A stretch of DNA of 64,000 bases from NCBI RefSeq assembly GCF_022965805.1, contig NW_027330951.1, forward strand, positions 534,677-598,676, read 5' to 3'. Source of the DNA: Primulina eburnea. Lineage: Eukaryota; Streptophyta; Magnoliopsida; Lamiales; Gesneriaceae. The position numbers and the translations under genes were made by a program. Shown here piece by piece: positions 33,624 through 45,159 of the stretch. Each line of letters starts with the position of its first letter. Positions within the stretch are counted from its first letter, which is position 1. The notes below the pieces were generated by a model that was not told the DNA's origin, ran no database searches, and saw only the letters and a program-made list of their open reading frames with translations.

Positions 33624-36275
33624 GGAACACAGTTCAACTGAAAACACAATTCCAGAATTCACAACAGGTACTATTCTTTATGATCTATTGCATATGTATT
33701 GATATATACTAATGCATTTGTTAAGAATATCTTTGACTGAGTTGCATGGGAATATGCTGTATCTGTTGGGTTTATATGTACTGTAGTATTGATGTCCTTG
33801 CTTGTTGAGGAAATATTGATATCAGAGATTTCTGTATATATTGTATACTACAGTAAGATGAGAATGAAATAGAGATAGATTATGATGTACTTGTGTTTCC
33901 TGATTTGGACGCATTATTGATATGTATATGCTGAACAAGTACAGACATATTGTAGAATTTTTTCCAGAAATGGTAAGAGTCAGATCAGAGATGACTGATC
34001 AGTGGAGATACCACGATGAGGATTCTAGATTTAGAATTCATTTGATATCTGTATTGTATATGACTCGATTAATACAGCAAGGAACAGATGTTATCCTTAT
34101 GTATTCAGTAGATGTACTGAAATCGAGCCTAGCATTGGCAGATCTGCCAATGATGTATGAGTTGGCTGATATTTGCCTAGATAAGATTTTAGAATTGTTT
34201 TATATCAGAAAGATAGATTTCAAAATTGAACTCAGATCAGATACCGATTGCTGTTTTAGAGTTCAGCACAGAATAACATTGAATGTACAGAATGATACAG
34301 AATGAATTGAAAGATCAGTAGAAGAGTATCGACCAGGAGTACATCTGATTTAGTGATACTCTTTGGCATGTGTCAGTATATTCAGAGATGTTCTGATGAT
34401 TCTATACTTGTTATATCTATGAGATTCTGATATATTTGCAGTATTCGATTGATCGAATCGAATATTTGAAGATTCTATTGAATATTCTGAGAATTGTGAT
34501 GATTGTATACAGAAATTATTCAGATAAGAATCCTGCTTGAAACAGATGGTATTCAGAGTATGCGATATCTGAAGTTAGTATACAGATTGATTTTGATACA
34601 GTTCAGATTTCGATCAGTGGTTGATAAGATACCGAGATCAGAAAGACCAGAAATTTCAGAAATTTCAGATTTGTCAGAGATATATTTTGTCTGATTTGGT
34701 AGATTATTTTATTCGACTGTTGCTTTATATCTGCTGAGTATTGTTATTGCTCTAAATCAGTATTTGAAACATCTTATATTGTTTTGGGGAGCACATTTTA
34801 TTTGCAGATGAGATATAACAGTTAATTAGAGTGACATGAAGATATTTATCAGAAATCCTGGTTTTATGAGTTCACTGAACTCACTAGATCTGTATAGGAT
34901 ATTGATATTTCGTGTCTGATTTGATATTACTGTTGTTTTGAATCCGTATATGCTACAGATTAGTGTGAACTAGAAGGAGTATATACAGTTTTAACCGAAT
35001 CAGAATTGAATTCAAGAGTTACAGTAATTTAAGAATGTGATCAGAATATTCAGAATTTGATTAATCAGATCAGAATAACAGGTATATGATTTATATTTTA
35101 TATGAGATTGATTATTCGGTGATGTCATATGTGTCAGAATTGTATAGCAAAGCTTGATATTAATAGTCAGAGCCGAATACCAGGTAGGTATATTTTCTTT
35201 CATTTATGTTATTAACTGATTTGTGTATATCAAATAGTTCGAATCTGAAAGAACAGATATTGTCAGAAGTTTACAGTTATGGATTCAGTGTTCAGTCTGA
35301 TTATTGAGAGTGTATTGTATTCGAACAGATAGAGTTGATATAGACAGATTAGATCAGTGGTGACAGAATTTGTATTAAAATGTTGGCAGAAATTGTACTG
35401 ATATGTCGAAATCGCTAACAAAAAAGATAAAAAGATAGAAATCAGAAGATTTATTACAGAATTGTATAGTTCTAAATAGAAATGGGAGTACATTTCTATG
35501 GCTTTCATAATGAAATTACCGTCATTTTTACAGATTGTAATATGATATGATTAAGATTGACAGATTGTTCAATCTATATCTATCAGTTTGTACCAGATAA
35601 TGTACAAACTTGACCAAATGACACAGATTGATGTCAGAGAAATGGTCAGAATAATCAGAATGCCAGAGTAGATTATTTCAGATTGTGATTTGGATTGATT
35701 TTGTACTTGTGACAGAACATATTATGAACTTTCTTATAGATTTGTCACAGACTGACAGACAGTCAGAGTATATTTTATCCAGTTATTGGAAGACTTGGGT
35801 ACAGCTTTAGTGCGGGATGTTAGCACTAATTATTATGACTTATTGTCACTGTATGAATTACAGTATGACAATAGCTATTAAAATAGTTCAGAATGAACAG
35901 ATTTAGGAAACCAACGTCGGATGATGATGTTTGGTATTTGGAGTGGAGGATTGAATTTATCCTTGACCAGGATAAACAGAATTGATAACCGTCAATAGTA
36001 TTGATGGACTATGAACTATGATTGGGATAAAGAGATGGAACAACGACTGTTAGTATTGTTTTATTGAACGGTGATTGGTTTATACAGATGTTGTATAACC
36101 AATATGACAAGATTGAGTTTATTAGAGTTAGTTTAGAGGTATTATGATGTTATACTTCATGAATTCGTATTCCAGATGGGGATCAGGGATTTGAGTTTTG
36201 ATTTAAACTCTAGTATACATTTCTTCTCGTATATCTGAATTGATTTTTTATGAATTCAGGGACGAACTCAGATCT
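33624..36275 (+). pseudogene. B pol, heavily decayed but collinear
   Basis: There is no usable frame, but traces keep the pol order. At 33922-34300 the protease-RT linker is readable (KYRHIVEFFPEMV, MTRLIQQGTD, DVLKSSLALADLP), matching C ([21 protein letters not shown]). Near 35620-35890 integrase core traces remain (VREMVRIIRMPE, IISDCDL, then a QxDGQSER-like DRQSE, FIQLLEDL, LLSLYELQYDNSY). RT and RNase H are not recognisable. The stretch is AT-rich and full of CAGAT/CAGAA words. Changes are not confined to C-to-T transitions. Confidence 0.7.
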
Positions 36276-36289
36276 AAGAGGGGGAGAAA
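36276..36289 (+). promoter_or_regulatory. B polypurine tract
   Basis: AAGAGGGGGAGAAA ends right at the 3' LTR start. It is a strong purine run in the expected place. Confidence 0.85.
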
Positions 36290-38361
36290 TGTAATGCCCA
36301 GAAATTATAAGAAATGATAAGACAAGATTATAAAGTGTTGCCAGGATGGAAAAATAAGAAATTCTGGAAAATGCAGCACCGCACCCGCGGTGCATGGACA
36401 GTAAGTTGGCAAGAAATTCCGAAGCATCACCGCACCCGCGGTGCTAACAGGAGCGCACCCGCGCTAATGACACCGCACCTGCGGTCTTGTAGGAAGCGCA
36501 CCCGCGGTCTGAGCTGCCGAGAAATGTAGTGATAGACATGGCATGAGCGCACCCGCGGTGCATGTATGACCGCACCCGCGGTGCGACGTGTTGCACAAAG
36601 AGGCGTGCCACGTTTTCCTTTATGCATGTAGTATATACACATGTACATAAACGTGTCTTCTTCAGAATTTGAAGAGGAAACCGAGAGCTTAGAGAGAATT
36701 TCACTTTTTAAGTTTATGATTGGATTTACGAAGAAACCGTCCATCAGAATTCAAATTTGAACATAGTACCGTACTCCTCTCGACACGAGCTACACAAGGA
36801 CGTAAGTTTTATTACGTTTTGAGATGTTTTGAAAATATGATGTTACTAGAATTGCATGTGATTCAGATATAGCGTTTCTGCTATTGTAGACATTGTAAAA
36901 TCGAAGTCAGATTTCAGAATAGACTGGTTATGCAATTGTTATGAATGATGAAAGATATTAATTGATATTTTAATATCAGAATTGTATATCATTGATTGTG
37001 AACATACCGGTATTGAGATTTTGAGTTCTGGTATTATATATGTGATGTTCAGATTGACGGGGTATTCAGATTGTATTGTTATGCCGTAGAAACATCAGTT
37101 GAGTTATATTGATCAGATTCAGTATTGATTGAGATTGATCAGACTCAGTAATTATTCAGAGTGTATTGTGATATCGATGACATGACTTAGATTGTATCTT
37201 GTTCAGATATTGATCAGATTGTATACTGATTTGAGTATAGATCAGAACATGTGGTGTATTGAGTTATGCACTGATACAGTGTATTCGATATTGTCATTTC
37301 AGATTTGATATGGACAGAGTTGAATACAGGTCATCGTCTTCGTCAGACCGGGACGACAAAGGTATAATTCATGTGATATCTGGGAAGATATAACTCAAAT
37401 TAGATCTCAATTGAGTTTCCCAATAAAATCACATACTTGATTATTGTTTATCTTCTGATATGATTATGATTTGTTTATAGACTTTATATTCAAATCTTTT
37501 GAAATGCATGCGTTGTTTACAGATTGTTATACATTGCATTTGAGATAGAAAAGTTGACAGATAGTCAGACTTCTAGACGTTCGGGGTATCGTTACATAGG
37601 AGCAGACACCCTCCTATTGTATATTATTCGATACAGATATGACCGAAGTCTAGGAATAAGACGTACGTCACCCCGATTGGGAGGGTAGGTGACAGACAGT
37701 GACGTCTTATTCACACCGGGATCCCTAGAGTTATAGTTGAGTCGAGTCTAGACATGATTTGACTAGAACTGCATGCGTTTATGGTGGTGGTTTCATAGAC
37801 TATGAAACCCATGTTTATTGCTTTCAGTTATGACAGCATGTTTATATGATTTGATTTAAATTGCATGGTTATCTGAATTGAGTTGCATGCTTATTTTGAG
37901 TTGATTTCATAGATTATGAAATCTATCACTTTTGAATATGATCATGATAGCATGTTTTAAGATTTAGATTGTGTCTATACATGCTTACCATGTTTTATAC
38001 TGGGATTTATTCTCACCGGAGTTATCCGGCTGTTGTCTTGTTTTGTATGTGTGCATGACAACAGGTGGGGCTGGTTCAGGGTCATGAGGATGATGAGAGA
38101 AGACGAGTTAGCGTGGTGATTCCGGACTTGTAGCAGACTTGGTTTATTACTTGAACTTAGTAACTGAACCTTAGACTTAAATTGTACAGTATTGTACTTT
38201 TATACCGAAATGTAGTTGTTTTTATACAGAGATGTATATTGTAAGATTCCATTACCTTCCGCATTTATATTTCAAAAAGAAAAATTTTTAGACCCTGTTT
38301 ATCAGAATTGATAATTGAATCCCAAAGATGATTAAGAAAATGATTAGCGTCCGGGTCCCCA
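36290..38361 (+). mobile_element. B 3' LTR
   Basis: 2072 bp, about 99% like the 5' LTR. It lacks one array unit and the last CA-containing bases. The motif array lies at 36376-36590 and the TATA-like GTATATACACATG near 36630. Confidence 0.9.
36376..36590. repeat. ACCGCACCCGCGGT motif array, B 3' LTR
   Basis: Same units and spacing as 30354-30586 but one fewer. Where the two LTRs differ (for example CACCCACGG against CACCCGCGG) this copy is closer to the symmetrical motif. Confidence 0.85.
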
Positions 38362-38559
38362 TGTCGTTACGGTATTTTTAAATATCAATCGCTCCGTCTC
38401 CCCTGTTTATCAATCGCTCCGTCTCCGCTTCGGTATCGTCGTTACGGTATTTTTAAATATCAAAAGGCACGTATAATCTGTTCTTGCTGCATCGATCATG
38501 TCATATTATGTATTAAGTTGTTTTTAAGCATAAAAATGTATGTATGATGTAGAAGTTTG

Positions 38560-39140
38560 AGCAGAAAATCTACCGAATGTATTTGGAAGTATTTTTGGAG
38601 TTGAAATTTCGTGTTATGATGGTCTTTCAAAAACTGCAAATTTTCGGTACATATTTTGAGAAAACTTTCAACAACAAAAACGTAGATCTTTTTGATACGT
38701 TCTATTTGATATAAAATTCGAGTTATTTGGATTAAAAACGACTGAGTTATGGTGTTTTTATTATAACTGCTCAAATTAGATCCGAAAATTCCTGTTTTGA
38801 TGTTCTTTCGCAAACTGCAAATTTTCGGTACATATTTTGAGAAAACTTTCAACAACAAAAACGTAGATCTTTTTGATACGTTCGATTTGATATAAAATTA
38901 GAGTTATTTGGATTAAGAACGAGTGAGTTGTGGTGTTTTTTGTATGACTGCTCAAATTAGATCCTCAAATTTCTGTTTTGATGTTCTTTAGAAAACTGCA
39001 AATTTGCGGTACATATTTTGAGAACACTTTCAACTACCAAAATGTAGATCATTTCGATACGTTCGATTTGATATAAAATTCAAATTATTTGGATTAAAAA
39101 CGAGTGAGTTATGATGTTTTTCGTATGACTGCTCAAATCG
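38560..39140 (+). repeat. 181-bp tandem repeat in A3
   Basis: Three copies. The landmark AAACTGCAAATTTTCGGTAC (last copy AAACTGCAAATTTGCGGTAC) starts at 38631, 38812 and 38993, exactly 181 bp apart. The units also share CTTTCAACAACAAAAACGTA, GATATAAAATTCGAGTTATT and GACTGCTCAAATTAGATCC. Confidence 0.9.
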
Positions 39141-39484
39141 TGTTTCAAGAAAGTTATGAATTTTAATGTGTTCTTGAAGTTTTTATGTTGCAGGCTTTGT
39201 TGGGGATCGATGGGTGATCGTTGCTGCATATAAGAAAGTTAGTACTGATGTTTAGAGTATTTTTGAGGTTTCGATTCATGTCGTTAAGAGCTTGAATTAT
39301 TAAGAAGTCGTAAGAAATAAACTTTAATATAAATGACATTATTTTTGGGTCGTATAAATTGTAGGGTGATTATAAAAGTTTAGTTCATTGTTATGGTGTC
39401 CTAGAATGGTCTCATAGTGTTGAATCTTGATGCATTATGTATTAATTGGGAGAATAGACATGTCATAAAATTTTCATCAAATAA

Positions 39485-39695
39485 TTCGTTGGGCAGACGG
39501 ACACGGACCCGGAGACAGAGGTTAGCACGGGGTTCGTGCCTTCTCATTTCTTCGACACATATTTAAACACACAGACACGGACCCCTACACGGACCTAGGG
39601 ACGGGGTCCGTGCCCCTTCTTTTACCTGACACATATGAGGCAGTACCTACACGGACCCGGGGCCTGACCGGGGTACGGGGTCCGTGTAGCTTCAG
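39485..39695. repeat. ACACGGACCC...GGGTCCGTGT motif array in A3
   Basis: GACACGGACCCGG, GCACGGGGTTCGTGCC, GACACGGACCCCTACACGG, GGGACGGGGTCCGTGCCCC, CTACACGGACCCGGGG and TACGGGGTCCGTGTAG. Forward and inverse half-units alternate so that hairpins can form. The same motif is used by the CRM-like element H, which is otherwise unrelated. Confidence 0.85.
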
Positions 39696-40039
39696 TTTTT
39701 GGGATAAATATTTTATCACTTAAGATTTGGTTTGAGGTTTTATGCTATGATTTAACATTGATGTTTTACAAGATCAAGTGGTGAGAAATTATAGAATGTT
39801 CTAAGAATTTATTTAACTTGAGATTAAGCATGACTTTTACGTTTAAGTTGTACACGTTAAGCTTATGAATTCATGTTAGTATGTTGCAGCAACGACACGA
39901 TTGACATCCAACGAATCCCTCAGCGCCAAGTAAGTATGTATGACGTGCAAAGAAAATATTTGAAGTTTTTGAGGTATGCTAAATGTCTTGTGACCAAAAG
40001 TGAATGGGTTTGGAAGTCGGTGAACGTGGCCGAGGACCT

Positions 40040-40200
40040 CTCCACCCCGTTAAATTATGAACGGGTTTGAAGTTAGGATTGGAAAGCGTTAAATTATGAA
40101 CGGGGACCAATCCGCCCGTTAAATTATGAACGGGTTAGATCGTGGTTGTGAATCGTTAAATTATGAACGTGGATCAACTGGCCTGTTAAATTATGAATAG
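40040..40200 (+). repeat. GTTAAATTATGAACGGG repeats in A3
   Basis: Five units at about 26-42-nt spacing (CGTTAAATTATGAACGGG, one with ACGTGG, one with ATAGGG) separated by GGATTGG-like segments. A2 has three counterparts at 13226-13325. Confidence 0.85.
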
Positions 40201-40962
40201 GGATCTCATGTATGTGGCAGTTGATACGTCCCTGTCAGCCCAGTACTGTGGTTTGTCTGATAAGATATTTATTATGTTAAGGATCACTTGCTTTGAAACA
40301 TCCTCTACGAAAATGATGAAGTTACGTATGTTCAAGTATGCAGTATGTTTATGAAAGTTTATGATGATGGCACGTCAGAGTATGTATGTACGTATGTTCA
40401 AAGTCATTATGCAAGGTTCAAAGTTATTATGCAAAGTTCAAGCTATTATTCAAGTTCAAGTTTCAAAGTATGTATGTTCAAGTTTTAAGGTTATTATGAA
40501 AGTTTTAAATTTATTATGCAAGTTTCAAGTTTATTATGCAAGTTCAAGTTTGAAGTTAAGTATGTTCTATTTTTAAGTTGCATGCAATTTTATTATGTAG
40601 TACTCGTTATTCCAGTTTATACGTGTTGAGTCTTTAGACTCACTAGACTTGATCGATGCAGGTGAGTATGTTGATGAGGAGACAGGAGGTGGCGACCAAG
40701 GGGCAGGCTTGGACTGAGCGGAAGGCTAAACCCGAGGACCACTATGTTTATGTTTTATGAAAACTTTAAAATATTATGTTTTTATGTTGGTTGTGAGATA
40801 ATTTGGAATAAGTACTTTGTTGGAAAATTTGAGTATGGGATGTTGATTTTAAATATTATTATGTTGAATGATAAGTAACGACTGTATGAATTTTATGTTT
40901 AAGAAAATTTTTAATTTTTCCGCAAATTTTGAAGTAGCAAAAGTACGGTACGTTACACTCAA

Positions 40963-42049
40963 TTGATGGTATCCAGATCTCAGATCGATCTTAGAATATA
41001 CAGATGAACCCTGCAGCTGATCAAACAAATCATCAATACGAGGCAATGGATATTTATTCTTTACCGTCGCCTTATTCAGTTGCCGATAGTCGATACAAAG
41101 TCTCATCGACTCGTCTTTCTTCCTCACTAATAGTACTGGAGCACCCCAAGGAGATACACTCGGTCTAATGTACCCCTTGGCCAGTAAATCCAACAACTGT
41201 TCTTTCAGCTCGATCGGTGCCATCCGGTATGGAGCCCTAGAAATCGGAACTGTTCCTGGCATTAACTCAATGCTGAAGTCTATCTCTCGAATCGGAGGCA
41301 ATCCAGGAATCTTATCGGGAAAGACATCAGCAATCTCACACACCACTGGAAAATCCGCCAATGATGGGCTCGATTTCAGTAAATCAACTAAATATACCAG
41401 GAATCCATCCGCTCCCTTCTGCAATAATCGAGTCATATTCATTGCAGATATCAAAGGAATTCTATCACGAGAACCCTTACCATAAAATTTCCACTCCTCA
41501 GCCATTTCAGGTCTGAATCAAACTATCTTGTGGAAGCAATCGACTGTAGCTCGGTACTTGGTCAACATATCTATACCGACAATACAATCAAAATCAGATA
41601 AACCAAGCACAATACAGTCTAACTCAATCGCATGCCCATCGTACTGAAGTATACACGATTTAACAGATTTTACTGATATCAAACCTGTTCCTAACGGAGA
41701 CGTGACAGATACTACAGTGGCTAATGACTCAACAGGCAATGTGTGCATTAATACAAATCTCTCCGAAATAAAGGTATGAGATGCACCAGTATCAATCAAT
41801 ACATACGCAGGATAACCAGAAATAAAAAAGTTACCTGCCACAACATCATCAGGTGCGTCCTGTGCCTGCTCCTCGGTCAAAGAAAAAACTCTGGCCTGCT
41901 GTCTCGGAGGCTGGCTCACTGTCTGGCCCCCACCTGGCCTCTGCTGTGACTGAGCAGACGATGCTGGCTGAAAAGTATGAACGGCAGATGGTCGTCTACC
42001 TGCCTGAGCCATTGATCCCGATGACTCAGCTGCCTGTGATCCCTGGGCA
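40963..42049 (-). pseudogene. C pol, 5' part (protease, start of RT)
   Basis: Minus-strand protease: ARVFSLTEEQAQDAPDDVV, then YVLIDTGASHTFISERF with DTG intact near 41785, then DFDCIVGIDMLTKYRATVDC. A TGA at about 41515 breaks the frame after FHKIV. It continues as [18 protein letters not shown] and [22 protein letters not shown] follows ([60 protein letters not shown]) to [12 protein letters not shown] at the A3 insertion site. It resumes at 30232. Confidence 0.9.
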
Positions 42050-42953
42050 ATCCTCTGGGGACACACTCGAGCAAAGTGTCTCTGCTGTCTACAAATACGA
42101 CAGCTACCAACCACCCCTCGGTTGATCTGTGGAATGCCTCCCTCCACAAGTACCACAGTACGGTCCTGTATAACTCTGGCCCTGACCGGTCTGTCTAGAG
42201 CCACTCGAACTGGACGAGCTAGTTCCAGATTTCTTGAATTGCTTCCCTCTAGCCTTCAAGAAATCCTTCTTCCTGCTACTGCTGCTAGCCACCTTCAAAT
42301 CGAGGAGGTGGTTGTTGTTGTCCCGGTACTGGAAGCACAAACGAAGCCTCTCTCTGTCTCATCAGACCGGCTTCAGCTCCCTTAGCTCGGTTCAAAGCAT
42401 CGGTGAAATTGTTTGGCCTCCCGGTATTCACCAAGGTAAAGATTTCAGGATTTAGGCCATTTATGAACTGGTCCGCAACGGCCTCATCATGTTCAGCTAC
42501 GTGGGGAGCAAATCGGAGCAGTGTAGAGAACTTAGCCACATAGTCCTCAATGTTTAACTGGCCTTGTCTCAAGCTTGCAAACTCGGCTCCCTTGTCCTTC
42601 CTATAAGATACTGGAAAGAACCGTAGATAAAATTCAGACTTAAACACATTCCAGGTAATGGCCGTACCTCGTTGTTCCAATGCCTGTTTCGTCGTGATCC
42701 ACCAGTGTTTAGCAACATCGTGCAACTGGTGTCTGATCAGTTTCACCCTCTTTTCCTCCGTATATTCCAAAGATTCGAACATCGCTTCAATATCGTCCAA
42801 CCAACTTTCACATTCCACGGAATTCTCTGTACCTTTCAAAGTCGGTGGGCGGAAAGACTGAAATCTTTTCAACAGTTGCTCCATTGGTGTAGGAGTCATA
42901 TCCATGGGAGGATTCGATGTACTCCCCTGTTCTGGTATTCTTCTCGGAGGCAT
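42050..42953 (-). pseudogene. C gag remnant with altered zinc knuckle
   Basis: Start ATG at 42953-42951 (MPPRRIPEQGSTSNPPMDMT); the frame upstream is leader. Core: FRPPTLKGTENSVECESWLD, VAKHWWITTKQALEQRG, FKSEFYLRFFPVSYRKDKGA, LRQGQLNIEDYVAKFSTLL, QFINGLNPEIF. Frame breaks occur near 42300 and again around 42110-42200, moving the serine-rich spacer and the CGTCGGRHSTDQ / CRICRQQRHFARVC region to other frames. The knuckle keeps C-C-H-C but lacks the usual glycines. Otherwise it is closely related to B gag. Confidence 0.85.
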
Positions 42954-43189
42954 ATCTGAAATCAAATGGATTAGCAACCCCAAACCAAAATTCTATTTCA
43001 GTCCTCCTCCGATCATCTTACTGCTGATCCAGAATCGGCTCTGATTCGTTCTCAATAATACATGTTTTCAAATCAAGTCAGATAAACAGATAAACATGTA
43101 CCATAAAGCAGTAAATCATGCTAGCAATCAAAAGCAGGAAAGAAAATCTCCCCGCTCACTAGCTCCTATCTCAGTCTCAAAGATCTATT

Positions 43190-43201
43190 GCTCTGATACC
43201 A
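43190..43201 (-). promoter_or_regulatory. C primer-binding site
   Basis: The minus strand reads TGGTATCAGAGC five bases inside the 5' LTR, matching initiator tRNA-Met. Confidence 0.9.
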
Positions 43202-43206
43202 CCTGT

Positions 43207-45023
43207 TGTGGGGACCCGGACTCTAATCAAGTTCTTAATCATCATTGGGACTAATTAATCAATTATAAAACAGGGTCTAAACTTTTTTCTTTTTAAAATG
43301 CGGAATGTAGTGAAATCAAGCTAATATACATATCAGTATAAAATACAATACAAGTCCTGTACTGCATGCATTCAAACTAAACTAAGGTTTAACAACTAGT
43401 ATCAAGTGTTCAAACCCTATTATACATCATAATCAAAGTCCGTAGTCTCCACTCTAATCACGATGTCTCCTCATCTCCTGGACCCTGATCCTGTCCCACC
43501 TGTTGTCATGTACACATACAGACAAGACAACAGCCGGATAACTCCGGTGAGAATAAATCCCAGTATAAATCAACGAAACATGCAATCATATAAACAATAT
43601 AAAGCATGTAATCAGGTAAAAGATATATGTATCAAAATCTGAAACATAATCAATCATATACTGTCGACAATGATCGTAACTCTATCATTCAGACTAGACT
43701 CAATCCTAGTCTAGGGATCCCGGTTTCCAAATGTGGTATTCCTATATCGAATTCCGTAATAGAAGGAACTCTGATCCTATTACTCGATATAACCAAATAT
43801 GGTGTTCCTATATCGAATTCCGTAATAGAAGAATTCCAATCATATTTACTCGATATAACCAAACATCTGGTGTCCTGACCTAACCGTCACGGACTGTAGC
43901 TCTATCGCTAATATTCTATCTTGAGACATCGTGCAATGTGCCCGTGGCGATCCCGCCACTGTCAGGCACTTCCGTCCCAAGATTTCTATACTATCCTGTG
44001 ACATTGTGCAATGTACCCGTGGCGATCCCACCACTATCAGGCACTTCTGTCACAAGATTACTCGTCTGATACCTGCTATCTATAACTCAAGAGAACAAGT
44101 ATATCAGTCAAATCAATGCAAATATCAATGCAATAAAGTAAAGTATGTGATTTAGGGAAACTCAAGTCTAAATCGACTCAAGTCGATCTCCCAATACCAC
44201 ATTGACTTATACCTTTCGTTTGTAGTCACGGTCTGAAGCAATCTCAATTCTGAACTCAAGACTGTCTTTGTAAATCTGAAATGACATACCGAGAATACTA
44301 TTATCAATATTCATTCTCGATTCAATACTGAATCTGATTAATCTGGATTTAATTCAAAATCAACGGTATAACGGTACAAGCTCAATATTCCCGTCAATAC
44401 AACATCACCAGATAACAGTTACAATCCATAACCAATATCCAATATAATCTATCATCATCTATAATTCAAATCTGTCCAATATCAACCGATATATGTCTGA
44501 AAATTCATAATAATTCCATAATCAATCTGTTCTTCGATCCGACTTCGATTATGCAATGTCTAGTACTCCTAGAACACATCATAATGATCAAATCATAATT
44601 CCTCCAATATATGAATTTCAAATCATGCTAGAACATAATAAAACTTACGTCCTTGTGTAGTTCTTGACGAGAGGATCTCAAAACTGTGCTCGGATTGAAA
44701 ATCGGACGAGCGGATCTTGTAAAATCAGATTTCTAGTCTTCGAAAGAAACTTGAAAATCTCCTATGGGTTTTCTCGATTCTTGCTGTTTCTTTTTGAAGG
44801 AATGAAGTTTTATATATCCTAATGCATGATAAGTGTCCCACTTAATTCCGATATTTGCACTGTAGTCCCTCAAGTCTTTACTATTTGCAATTCAGTCCTC
44901 AAAACTCTTTTTAATTCCATTTCAATCCTAATTAATCACAAAATTTGTGGAATTTAATTCATCATTCCAAAATTCGTAAATTAAATAATCTCGGATTAAA
45001 ATGATATAATCTCGGGCCTTACA
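43207..45023 (-). mobile_element. C 5' LTR
   Basis: 1817 bp, partner of 16491-18304. The TATA box lies near 44818-44810 on the minus strand. It is followed by the target duplication ATTTT at 45024-45028. Confidence 0.9.
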
Positions 45024-45028
45024 ATTTT

Positions 45029-45159
45029 GTTACTAACTTTTGGAATCAAATAACTTTACATAAATGGAAGATACAAATCAAAAAGGGTTCGGATTTCTGG
45101 ATAATGGTTAAAAGGATTTGGATCTGAGAATGTGTGATTAGAGAGAGAGAGAGAGAGAG
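45029..45159. other. Short spacer with (GA)n microsatellite
   Basis: 131 bp between elements C and E''. It ends in a 19-nt GA run (45141-45159) that abuts the E'' LTR. No gene. Confidence 0.7.

Larger units (their letters stand above)
30264..38361 (+). mobile_element. Ty3/gypsy element B, gag-only type
   Basis: LTRs lie at 30264-32361 and 36290-38361 (2098 and 2072 bp). They start TGTAATGCCCAG; the 5' LTR ends GGTCCCCACA, and the last bases of the 3' LTR are missing (GGTCCCCA). CATG occurs on both sides (30260-30263, 38360-38363), a likely duplication overlapping that loss. PBS and polypurine tract are present. Gag is open but pol is heavily decayed, and the interior is about 3.9 kb against about 4.8 kb in relative C. 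The LTRs differ at about 24 sites (about 1.1%). Confidence 0.88.
30233..40957 (+). mobile_element. Solo LTR A3, interrupted by element B
   Basis: It begins TGTGATGTCTCG at 30233, ends GGTACGTTACA at 40957, and is flanked by CTCAA (30228-30232, 40958-40962). The native sequence is 30233-30263 plus 38364-40957, about 2.6 kb. It contains no PBS, polypurine tract or coding domain, so it is a solo LTR. It sits within the RT of C and was itself hit 31 bp from its start by element B. Related blocks are A1 and A2. Confidence 0.8.
16491..45023 (-). mobile_element. Ty3/gypsy Tekay-like element C, host of a nested cluster
   Basis: A complete minus-strand element: LTRs 16491-18304 and 43207-45023, PBS at 43190-43201, polypurine tract next to the left LTR, and 5-bp duplication ATTTT (16486-16490, 45024-45028). 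Joining the native parts (18305-20598, 29934-30232, 40963-43206) gives gag, protease, RT, RNase H and integrase in collinear order over about 4.8 kb. The rest is a nested copia element and solo LTR A3 with element B inside it. The two LTRs differ at roughly 20-25 sites by eye (about 1.3%). Confidence 0.9.

Noticed and set aside
33624..36275. RIP-like or deamination-only mutation of B pol
   Set aside because: Changes against C include transversions and indels, so a pure C-to-T process does not explain them.
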